64,000 nucleotides of DNA from Ascaphus truei (Eukaryota; Chordata; Amphibia; Anura; Ascaphidae): contig CM071574.1 of NCBI GenBank assembly GCA_036426205.1, forward strand, positions 15,733,508 to 15,797,507, written 5' to 3'. The notes under the pieces are model-generated. The model was not told where the DNA came from. It did no database searches and saw nothing but the letters and a program-made list of their open reading frames with translations. Of this stretch, positions 33,808-43,827 are shown one piece after another (the stretch's first letter is position 1; each line of letters opens with the position of its first letter). Both the position numbers and the translations under genes were made by a program.

Positions 33808-34115
33808 GTGTATGTATGCATGTCTTTATTTCTATAGTGCTATTAATGTACATAGTGCTTCGCAGCAGTAATACACTTGACAATCATATAACTAGCCAAT
33901 AATACAAAGAACAAATCATGGGGAGAAGTGCTTCAGACGTAAAAGTAACATTTAGGAAAAGGAGACCCTGCTCCGGAGAGCTTACAATTTAATTGGTAGG
34001 TATGAAGAACGTACAGAGACAGTAGGATAAAAGAGGATAGAGAGAAGACATACTGTACTTGAGTGGAACCCAAGAGTCGGGATTGTGCGTAGCACGAAAT
34101 ATATAGAGTTGCTTT
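33808..34115 (-). mobile_element. 5'-truncated L2-like LINE tail, second copy
   Basis: Matches the 8410-8640 tail and part of the adjoining coding end: TGTACATAGTGCTTC, GACAATCATATAA, ATCATGGGGAGAAGTGCTTC and CCCTGCTCCGGAGAGCTTAC. An internal deletion separates it from CCAAGAGTCGGGATTGTGC. Oriented minus as in the other copy. Confidence 0.75.
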
Positions 34116-35900
34116 TATGTTTGTATAAAGGATAGAGATAATATACTATGAACAAGTATGCACATATTTAAGGATTACTATATGTCTGCAGTACGATGTA
34201 TCTTAGCCATGCTGCTAGTAATGTATACATGTCCAAGGACGTGACACTGTATCTGGAGTCTTAATGGCATTTCCCTGCTTAATTATTCTGTTCGTTCAGC
34301 CTGTTTGTAGGAAAACCTGTTTACAACACCACATACGGAGCGGACTGCAGATTACCTCATTAAAAGAAGCATAATGCCTTTTATAACCTTACCTAATTTA
34401 AGATCCTCGACTACATTTTGCAACCATGTTATTAAACTTTAGGACTTAAACCTTCCTGCCTCAAGATCACAAACTCTTGGCTCTAATTGGCCTTCCAGGG
34501 AGCATTAAAATGGGACCTATGCAGCCTCATAACCTAATATGCCTGTAATCTTCTCCTTACAGCAGAGCCCACCCTGTAAAAAAAAAAGGGGGGGACTTAC
34601 CTTGACAAGTAGCCCTCCTCCGGCAGCGTTTCTGCGCCGTGTGATGTCACATTGCCATGGCTGCGGCAGGAGAAGGTAAGAACACGCACACACATATATG
34701 ATTTATGTATTCATTTGCTTTTTGTTTTCTTATTGTGACACTTTGACAATGAGACAGGTAAATTCTGGCTCCAACTCCCAGTCAGGTTGAAAACCCCTAT
34801 ACTAGAGGATGATTCTCCAAAGCTTCTATTTTGCCATGCATTTTGTATTGCTATCTTCCTGTGTCTGTCTTAACGTGAGTTTTGGACTGTGTTCAATAAA
34901 CACACTTTTTGTTTATAAAAGTTCCTGGCGCCCTTTTACCAAACCTACTGTCACTGAGCCTGCACCAGCCCAGCACCATCTTTATGGCCTGAGAGACTGA
35001 GCGTACACTATAAGGAGATCTGATGTGACACTCTTCGGGAAAGAGGGGTTACACCTGGGAAATATGCTAATTTCAACATTTTAATATACGTTGCATCTCC
35101 AAATTAGCCTATTTCTAGTTGTCTCTTGTGTGTCCAGGTTCGTTCACAGGAATTTCTCTACGTATCGTACCAAGGTGTGTTTGGGGACGTATATACAGTG
35201 TCATTTTGAACTATTAAAACTCATCTTTCCTCTCCTCCCAAACGCAAAATTCCATGACGGGTGGTAGTAATGCCATTTTTATGTAAGACAATCTTAATTC
35301 CATGTTGTGCTGACTTTATATGACATTAAGCCATGCTAATGAAATAAACAACGCCCACGTTTTTTTGCATATAATTAGCTCTGTAGCCATGTAGTGAAAA
35401 TAACCTCATTACTGTATTAGGTTAGGGACGGCCTTAGGCTTTGCAGGGCCAAAGGCATGACACTGGCAGCGGAGACCCCCTGTTATAAAAAACAAAGAAA
35501 AAGGGGGGTGGACTTACCTAGACCAGCAGCCCTCAGCGTTGCAGCGTCCTGATGTTGCGCCATCATGTGAAGTAAGAGCGACCACACACACACCACAACC
35601 CTCCCCACACACCTACCTCTCTGACGATCTGGGGGCCCTGCGCTTCCTCCTCTCCTTACTCCTGTTGGTGCCGGGATCCAACTTACAACCGGGGATGGTG
35701 GAGCTCCTCCAGCTCTCCCCCCCACCCCCACGTGAAAGTTGAATCTCGGCATCAAGAGGAGGAAGCGTGGGGTCCCCGAAAGCGTGGGGCCCAAGGCGGC
35801 CGCCCTGCCCTCAGGCTGGACCTGCGCAGTGACATTATGATACCTGACAGCAGAGCATTGTGGATCTTGCCCTTAACGTTTATTTGTTCTTTATTCTTTT
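34116..35900. other. unassigned DNA with two related short repeats
   Basis: 34556-34690 and 35450-35600 share GGGGGGGACTTACCT, CAGCCCTC and a GCGTCC/GCGTTTC segment, so they are two copies of an unrecognised repeat. An AATTAGC-type repeat related to 22.4 kb lies at 35040-35250. There is no clear gene. Confidence 0.4.
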
Positions 35901-36909
35901 TCCTGAGTGCCGCGGGGGCAAGAATATTCTCTCGAAATATTTGACATCACGCCTTGGCACTAAAGTTGCGAACAGAGAGGTTTATGGTTATTACATGTTT
36001 TCTCCAAGCCTGTTACAAATACTGTAGGTCTTTTAAAAAGTCTCATTCTTTAGAAATACAGTGGAGAGAATATTAGCAATTTCCTCCACATGCAACAATA
36101 CATATGATTTCACTTTCTATTGTACCGATATTGAAAACACATTTTGCGGTACGAAGCAAAACTCCTGAACATGCCATCTGTATTATTTAAAAAATAATAA
36201 GCCAAGATCCTGCCTTCACCAAAATGTGTTCAAACATAAATCAAAAATATAGCTTACATCTTAAATCTGTCTCTGCCTTCAGGCCCATAAAATAAAAAAT
36301 ACAGAAACACCTGTTCAGTGTAGATTGCTTTTAGATGACTTGTTGCATAGGTGAGCTGAGAATAAAGCAGAACAGCATTTATAGAACTGGTACATGTCAT
36401 AAAAGTTTGAATATTGTGTGACAGACTGAACACAGTTGAGTTTATTTGAATCATAGAGCATCTTAATGTACTGTCGGACAAGGTAGTGAGTGTGCCAGAC
36501 TTATAAGCAGCAACCATACCGCAGTAAATCTGAATGAAACAGCAATATTACATGAAATTTGACCTCTTTAATATAGATCGGTCTGCAGTGAATTACATGC
36601 AATGGTAAAAGTCACTACCTATTGTTGCCGATACCCTTATGGCAACAATTAGCAACTGAACTGGAAAAGGTACCACGTTGGCGCTTTCTAACTCTTAGGG
36701 TAAGGCCCCAGAAAAGAAAAAGCACCAAAATGTTTGGTAAAGGCAACATGAACAAAGGACCGGATCAGACTTCTGTTGAGAATAATGAGCTTTGTTTGCC
36801 TCAAATAAAATATCAAATTTGGGTGCCTTGTTGCAAGCAGAATTCTACTCTACTTCCAAGTTTAGCCTTCCATTCAATGAAGTGGAATTCAGGATAACAT
36901 ACTCTATGG
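35901..36909. other. AT-rich DNA, no feature recognised
   Basis: No repeat ends or coding signal. Confidence 0.45.
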
Positions 36910-37051
36910 TAGGGGTGGGCAAATCCAGTCCTCAAGGGCCACCCACAGGTCAGGTTTTAAGGATAGCCCTACTTTAGCACAGGTGGCTCAGTCAATATCC
37001 TTAAAACCTGGCCTATTGGTCGCCCTTGATGACTGGAGTTGGCCACCCCTT
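36910..37051. mobile_element. palindromic hAT-type MITE
   Basis: TAGGGGTGGGCAAATCCAGT to ACTGGAGTTGGCCACCCCTT with internal AGGTCAGGTTTTAAGGATA and its mirror. Same family as 9648-9830. Confidence 0.8.
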
Positions 37052-38073
37052 GATTAGAAATTACTTTATTGCTAACAGTAAGATATAGCCGTTTTCAATA
37101 GAAAAGATGCCACAGCCCCGGTGTGTTAGTTTTTCTAATTAAACGTTTGTGGTTTTGCCTATAAGGCATTGCTTTTGGTTTTGTAATAGGGAAAAATGTG
37201 AATGAGATTTTTTTTTTTTTTTTTGTAATTATAAAATCATGTAGCATGGAACTGTTTCTGTGCTTCACAGAATTTATGTAATTTAAAATCTATTCAACAA
37301 AATAATAATAGGAAATGGGGTTTATTAATAATAATAAATACTGTGGTTAATTGTTGGGTCAAGTATAATTTTTGTCATTATTATTATTATTTTTATTTAC
37401 TTTTGTTTATTAATTACTTATTAGACTTTCTACTCTCTCTAATTTCTTTAAGCTCTCTCTTTTTCTCCTCCTCTAATTCTTCACTTTTTGGGCTCCTTCA
37501 ACCCCAATTTCCACCTAGTGTCTCTTCACATGGACGGAACGCAGCAAGAAGAATTATTTTCACAGTGTTCCTACCTGTACCTGAGCTGAACAAGGTTATG
37601 ACTCACATTCTAGAGTGTAAGCTCCCCATATCAGGGCCCTCATTACCTTCTGTATCTGTTTGCGCTTGTCTGTCCATACTTAGAGAAAATAGAAACAAGT
37701 GCAGACCTCTCATGTGTACTATGTAAAAGTAAAATGCATATGTAAAGATAAAAGATGCACGTACAGCAACACAAATCTTTTAAGCAATGGTTAAAACCCT
37801 AATATCCACGATGATACCAGGGTTAGCCACTCCACGATCCAATTGCATCAGGTGATCTGTAGAAGACCGGGGAGTCCGTCTCATCTGGGGGAGCCGTCCT
37901 CTCTAGTTATGCAGATGTCACTCCGTAATGTTAGTCCACCCGCGGAGCTTCTCTCAAGTTTTTCTGGCTCCAGGCATCTGAGTACTCACTCGCTGAGTAC
38001 AGGGGCTTTCCACCCGAACAGAGGGAACCTCCAAGGAATCGGCGCACCTCCAGTGACGTCTCAGATGACGTCA

Positions 38074-38341
38074 GCGCTTCCGAATCAATGTCAGTAAAGA
38101 ATAATGGAGACGCGAGGTGAAGGAGACAGTGCAAGTCTAGAAAAAGGGTCTCCAGAATCACCAGCAATGTCCAAAATCCTACGCGTTTCATAACATATCC
38201 CTGATGAAGTGACCGCGTGAGTTATGAAACGCATAGGATTGTAGACATTGCTGGTAATGTTGGAGACCCTTTAACTGGATTGGCACTGTCTCCTTCACCT
38301 TGCGTCTCCGTTATGCTTTACTGACATTGATTCGGAAGCAC
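38074..38341. mobile_element. foldback element, copy f, about 120-nt arms
   Basis: The left arm (38074-38194) and right arm (38221-38341) pair over most of their length, from GCTTCCGAATCAATGTCAG and its mirror to CCTACGCGTTTCATAAC and its mirror. The 26-nt loop contains CTGATGA. Each strand therefore shows GAAACGCGT/GAAACGCAT at the apex. Confidence 0.8.
38197..38238 (+). ncRNA. hammerhead-like motif, copy f (intact core)
   Basis: Stem I ATCC, core CTGATGA (38201-38207, canonical), one extra A, stem II GTGAC/GTTAT (five pairs, two wobbles), GAAA (38226-38229), ACGCAT, A, then GGAT closing stem I. The palindrome is decayed by one CpG-type change, although the opposite arm keeps ACGCGT. The loop is on the plus strand. 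Confidence 0.5.
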
Positions 38342-38901
38342 TATTTTTATATATACTTTATATATACTTCATATCAGTTATTATCACTGGATACGTATAA
38401 TACTCACAATACACATTTTTGCACACAATATTAGTGGGCTCTATGCCCTGTGTTTTCTCTGTCCTCACTTGTATCATTCTGTTTATGTAATTGATGTCAT
38501 TCTGTACCTCCACTGTACCACGCTGCTGAATATATTGGCGCTTTACAAATAAATGATAATAAGTAAGAGTTTTTGGGGGTGGGTGCTTTGATTTTAACTT
38601 TCTGAACTTGCTGATCTCTGCTTTTCACTTTATTTAATAGGACTTTAATCTCTTTAATGGAAAGCTATGTTATATCACTCGTAGGAAAGAAGCCTTGTTG
38701 GAAGGCATCACTGCAAGTCGGATTCTCTAATGGAGACCAGTCTTACATAGTGAAAGATATCTCTGTTTCATGTTTGAACAGGGAGAGATGGTTCTCCCCT
38801 TAGTGTCATAGGAACATATAGCACAGTACAGTGGAGGGAATGGAGATCAAAAACAATTAAATAGCTAACCAAGAGGGAAAGAGCAGGGCAGGAATGTCTA
38901 A

Positions 38902-39180
38902 GTCCGCGCTTATAGTGCCATTGCGAAAGTTGTAATCAGGAGACGTTGCTGGCTACAAGGGGAGTGACGTCAGCAAGGGGGAAGGCAGAGGGGCTATGTG
39001 ATTGGCTTATAGGCAGTCACATGGGGAGACCGTCTCTGCAAAATCAAATTCTAGTGACTACAAGGATTTTGGTAGCGCCGTTGTGCCGTAGCTCCGTCGC
39101 ATCCACTATAAGCACACGCGACGGCATCAATACAATTGTTTTGAAGCTACGTCGCCGTCACCGGCACTATAAGCGCAGCC
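38902..39180 (-). mobile_element. Harbinger-type MITE (GCGCTTATAGTGCC ends), second copy
   Basis: TAA on both sides (38899-38901, 39181-39183), ends GTCCGCGCTTATAGTGCC and GGCACTATAAGCGCAGCC. Read in reverse it aligns with 30370-30668, including the subterminal GTCGCGTGTGCTTATAGT. Confidence 0.88.
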
Positions 39181-39183
39181 TAA

Positions 39184-40599
39184 GACTTTACTTTGCCCGT
39201 CCGCCTGCGTCCTTCTTACTGCTTTTCCTAGGTGCACTAGTATTACGGAGGACTATTTCATTATTAGTACAAAAGCTATCTGCCACATGCCATACAGCAA
39301 AACATTTCTAAGGTAGAGTAAGTCTTATTTTAACAAACATGGCAGAAGTAAAAAAAAAAAAAAATAACTAGCAGAAGGAATTATTCAAGTGGATATTTTA
39401 TATAAACACGAATAAAAAAAAATAACTTTATCGATTTGCAGATTCACTTGTATGATGCAACACCTTATATTCCTAAATAATTCGCCTTATTTTGGTATTG
39501 TTTATAAAGGTACCATAATGAGAATGAGTATTCCGCAGTTGTTCTTATGATTATTTTTTTATTTATTTCTAATAGTACAGTCATATTTCCCCCTGCACTA
39601 CTCCATATACTGTACAAAGCAACAATATTGCTGGGGGAAAAAAAGACTTGAGGCCATAAGAATGCCAACAAATGTTAAATGTAATGTGATTTGAGAAGCG
39701 GTCTATTAACTCACTGGTGCCCTGCAGACAAATAAAAGCTGTGGGGAAGTCCGAATTCCAGTGGGATTTTCATCACTTGCTTGCTGCCTTTCTGACAGCC
39801 CGGCCTGCGCTCTGTTAGCTCGCAGTAATGACTGCAGGAAATGTAAAACAGATGAGGTATGTTTCCTAAAACCTTGGGCTGAAGCAGTCCGTGAGGTCTC
39901 CAGTCCAAGGGGAATTAAGCACATGCAGCAACACTTAGATCAGTCTAAATTTACACAGTTTTGACACCAAGAAAAATGAGTGTTATTTACACTGGCGACC
40001 ATTTGGCTGATGCAGTTTATACAGTCAAACAATAGTGTTTATTGAAGTTTGTTTTGTTATAATCTTTTATGTTCAGTCCTAGTTTTTGGTAATGCCCATA
40101 TAAACTAACATTTATTTGTTCAAGAGAAATAAAGAACAGATTGTAAGGTAATGCCATTTTTCAAAAGACTGGTAATTATGTTACATAGGAAGGTTACACA
40201 GTATTTGTGTGGTGTGGGTCTTTAGCACTATCAGGAAAAGTAGACTTATATTTCAATAAAACAACTTGTACAGTAGGATCAAGATCAACTGGCAGCGATG
40301 AGTTTGTGTGTAATTTACTTTGCAACAGTCTGTTTTGGCAAAATTGTTCTCTATGGAACTTACAGCTAAAATGATACATGATATCATATTTAGCTCAACG
40401 AGCATGATGTTGCAGGCAATGTCATGGTCATATAGCTGTGTTATACATTGTATGCATATTATGTTTAATATATATTAATAAGAACTTTAATTCATGTAGG
40501 CAACAAAAAACACATAGGCTGTTTCTCCCAATGGGACTCAAAATTCATAACTACAGTATATAGGAATTTTTACAGACACATACAGTACAAGCTTATAAC
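39184..40599. other. AT-rich DNA, no feature recognised
   Basis: Two A-tracts near 39345-39365 and 39412-39425. Nothing else identified. Confidence 0.45.
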
Positions 40600-40745
40600 C
40601 TGTGTTTTTTTATGTCTTTGGCTCAGGGAGATAAAGTGACTTGCCCAAGGTCACAAAGCGCCGACACCGGGAATTGAACCAGGGTCTCGTGATTCAAAGA
40701 GAAAGACATTGTTTACAGAGTCAGTGCCTCGCTGATCCGCTTCTG
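40600..40745 (-). mobile_element. CORE-SINE fragment
   Basis: On the minus strand: GGTTCAATTCCCGGTGTCGG (B box), then TGACCTTGGGCAAGTCACTT and TCTCCCTGAGCC. It matches the head and CORE of the SINE at 16430-16675, but the L2-like tail is missing. Confidence 0.78.
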
Positions 40746-41007
40746 AAATGTGTTTCACCACTCACATGTACCTACTACCACTGACTATCTGCATTTTATA
40801 TATGTTTCTTTGTCTGACATTTTTGGTTTCCTTTACCTTTTCTACTCCTTTTTATTTTTAACTCTCCATACCAATTTCAGTCCTGGGACATTGTTTTCCT
40901 CTGGGTAATGGCCTTGTCCATTTCTATTGTCCCTCTCTTTGAATGTATTTACACATCATCCTTCCTCTTTTATTTCCCATATCAACAAAAACTGTACTTT
41001 CTAGAAC

Positions 41008-41112
41008 TGGGGTGTTCAACTCCGGTCCTTAAGACCCCTTAACAAGTCAGGTTTTAAGGATATCCCAGATTCAGCACAGGTTGGCTCAATCGAAGATTCA
41101 TTGAGCACCCAT
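41008..41112. mobile_element. palindromic hAT-type MITE, shortened copy
   Basis: CTGGGGTGTTCAACTCCGGT, AAGTCAGGTTTTAAGGATAT and a right end ATTGAGCACCCATG. Most of the right arm is deleted. Confidence 0.75.
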
Positions 41113-41627
41113 GATCTAGAGCAACTGAGAAAATAGCTGGTAAAATACATTTTGGGGAGTTCCAGGATTGTACCACATGAAATCCATGCATTACTGGCAC
41201 TGTACGATCGAATACTGTGCTGTGATCAGAGAAACAGCAACTTTAGCTGCTGCTAACATTAAGTGGGGTGTCAATTTCCAAAGGAAGAACTGCCAATCCC
41301 ATCCAAGGAAATCTCAGCCAGCAGCAGAGCTACAATACCCACTCAAACAAGTTTAAGTAAGTGGATAAGCAGATGCCACCATCTGAGGGAATTCCACCTG
41401 TTACTTATGGGAACTTGTAATTAAATACTGGTTATATTAGGGATCCATTGTATGGTCACTAACTTAACTACGTATTAAGAACAAGGCCAAATGGTTGTTT
41501 TCTGTTTAAGGACAACGCCACATTTACTTATGTGTTAAGCTGTGGCATATCTTAAGATCCATTTACTTGTACCAAGGTTTAGTGCCATCTTCTGATCACA
41601 TATGTAGCAATGGTATTGCTATGGAAT
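41113..41627. other. no feature recognised
   Basis: No repeat ends or coding signal. Confidence 0.45.
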
Positions 41628-41640
41628 AGTAAGAGGTATT

Positions 41641-41809
41641 TAGAGATATATACATATGGCCCCAGCATGCAGCATTATGTGCTGGGGCCATATGTATATA
41701 TCTCTATTCACCTTTTGTGATAGAGATTCACCCTGCTTCCGTGCACCAATTCACTTTATTTGTTTGTTTATCACTGACGTGGAGTAGTACCTAACAGACA
41801 CATACTTTT
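41641..41809. mobile_element. about 168-bp insertion with perfect hairpin and 14-bp direct repeats
   Basis: AGTAAGAGGTATTT occurs at 41628-41641 and again at 41810-41823, like a long target duplication. Inside, 41641-41667 and 41680-41706 form a perfect 27-bp hairpin (GGCCCCAGCA apex side, 12-nt loop). A 14-bp duplication suits LINE-mediated insertion. CAAATAAAGTG on the minus strand recalls the GAATAAA of the hammerhead elements, but no core motif is present. Confidence 0.6.
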
Positions 41810-42190
41810 AGTAAGAGGTATTTGTTTCAATGTTCTATTTAAAGCAGTAATCCATATCTATCACTTTATTTTACCCACTTTTTAATTTTTGGTTACCTGT
41901 ACCAGGGGTCTCCCCAGAATGAACAACATCCCTCCAAGTGCTAGTAAGCCCCCCACCCCCACCCCCACCCCCACCCCACCCCACCCCAGACATGAACTTT
42001 GTCCAGGAGAAACTACATGGCTGCAGAGGGTCAGCTTCACTCCAGCAGCCAAGAGAAGTTGTGACGTTGCAGTGGCTGAGAACTGTGAGGCGCAACAATT
42101 TACTGACACTTTCAAACACATTTTTGTCGGCAACCAGGTGTATTTTAGAGCTTGGAGTGGTGTAGTTCATCTCTGGGGGGTTGTCTATAT

Positions 42191-42308
42191 TAGGGATGCT
42201 CAACTCCAGTCCTCAAGCTTACCCCCCCCCCCACCCCTGTAGCAGGAATATCCTGAAAACCTGACCTGTTGGGGGGAGGGGGCTGAGGACTGGCATTGAG
42301 CACCCCAT
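42191..42308. mobile_element. palindromic hAT-type MITE, shortened copy
   Basis: TAGGGATGCTCAACTCCAGT to CATTGAGCACCCCATG with the AATATCCTGAAAACCTGACC block and an expanded C-run. Confidence 0.78.
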
Positions 42309-43260
42309 GTCTATATAAACAAAAGGCATTTGAGGGAGGAGTGCGGCTTGAACAAACTTTATTATAAATATGCATTTATAAACTTACACACAGTAGGCCT
42401 TTTGAATTGAAGCTACTTTTGCAGTTGGTGGACTGCATGGAAAGCCATCACAGAAAGCTAATAGTCAGTGCTGTCATATGAGACATCAGAGCATGGATGA
42501 CAGTGTGTCAAGATGGTGCTGACAAACACTTGTGCCTTGTAGTGCTAAGTACAGCTGTTATGTTGACATATGCTCAGTGACTTTAAACAAGCACTTGCTA
42601 GAGCTTTTTAGGAAAGCGTATCCTGCTTTTATAGGCACTATAGGCTGAAGTTGCTTTTAGATTGTTGAAAGTATGTTTGTAAAGAAAACAAGACAGAATG
42701 GGAATGACAATGTTAAGGCCACAACTGCAGTTGCCCACTGAGAGCCACAAAGGTCAACAGAACACATTGCAAACAAGCTATGCTCCCTAGGGATATATAA
42801 GAATATTCTGCAGTACAGGGAATGCTTTAGGATTCATCAGATTAAGATCTGTATTTGGTTAAACGTGTATATATAAAACTGTATACTATTCAAGAATGGT
42901 ACATTAAACACACCACAAAAAAGATTGGTCTGTAAAAAAATATAGCCATGTAAAACCACGTGCTCTTTATTTCCCGCGACAAGTTTGACGCTACATTCGT
43001 TCACACCGGAAGCCACATCAGAAAAGCAATTCTAGTAACTGAATATTCTGAAGCCAGGGCACGTTGGTATGAATGGCTCCCGATAGCATTAACACAGTTC
43101 CCTTTTAAATCACTCCAAGTCCTGTAATATTTCCTCCACTTTATTGGGAAAAGGTAGCAGGGTACAGATGCTTGTGGATGGTGTGTATTGGTGATTATTA
43201 GTTAGGAACCAGTAAAAAGAGATGGCCTCACCAAGGGTTATAAACAGAGAAAGGTTCTTT
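42309..43260. other. no feature recognised
   Basis: No repeat ends seen. CpG-bearing segments near 42975-43080 have no recognised boundary. Confidence 0.4.
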
Positions 43261-43269
43261 ACTCACTGT

Positions 43270-43512
43270 CTCCAGGGTTGAAAAGGAAGTGAGGTGCGGT
43301 GTGGGCAAAGGAAAAGTCTAGGGGCAGACCATGTCTGAACAAACAGGAGGGGGGGCAGACTAGCCCATTCTGGTGAGGATCTCAGAGACTGCTGTAGCAG
43401 CTCACTGATGTCATGCTCGCAGGCAAGGAGTGCAACATTGTTGCAAGCCACGCAGGCACAGTATGTGTCTGCAGACTCCATGCAGCTGGGAATAAAATCT
43501 GACAGGCAGAAA
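43270..43512 (-). other. candidate exon-like open segment
   Basis: On the minus strand a pyrimidine tract ending CTCTCTCCTTTGCAG is followed by an open stretch and then by GGAGACAGTGAGTAAA, a plausible splice donor. One frame reads through with a Cys-rich part (CACVACNNVALLACEHD). I do not recognise the protein. This could be a lncRNA exon, a gene relic or chance. Confidence 0.25.
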
Positions 43513-43827
43513 CTGCAAAGGAGAGAGGGGGGTGAGTCAGAAATGTGGCTCTTGTTCCATAACACTGAAGTTGTACATTTGTTGAATGCGTACATTTTAT
43601 ATTAAAAGATCTGCATCCATATCCTCTTCAACAACCTAAAGCCTTATCAGTAAAAATGATTTCGTTTTTGTTTGTTTAATTTCCAACTCCCTATCAGTCA
43701 TGTTTTTCATTGATTGGTGCATGACCAAAAGGACAAGTACAATATGCAGCAGCACAATGTAAGGGGTTGGAAAGGGAAAATACGCAAGAATACAAATATA
43801 GTGATATACAGCAGATGGGCCTTTTAT

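Larger units (their letters stand above)
37600..38570 (+). mobile_element. L2-like LINE tail split by a foldback-bearing insertion
   Basis: GTGTAAGCTCCCCATATCAG at 37617 and ACCACGCTGCTGAATATATT near 38517, then GGCGCTTTACAAATAAATGA at 38537, are the expected consecutive parts of an L2-like 3' end. Between them lies the foldback of copy f with flanking DNA. The exact insertion boundaries are not visible. Confidence 0.55.
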
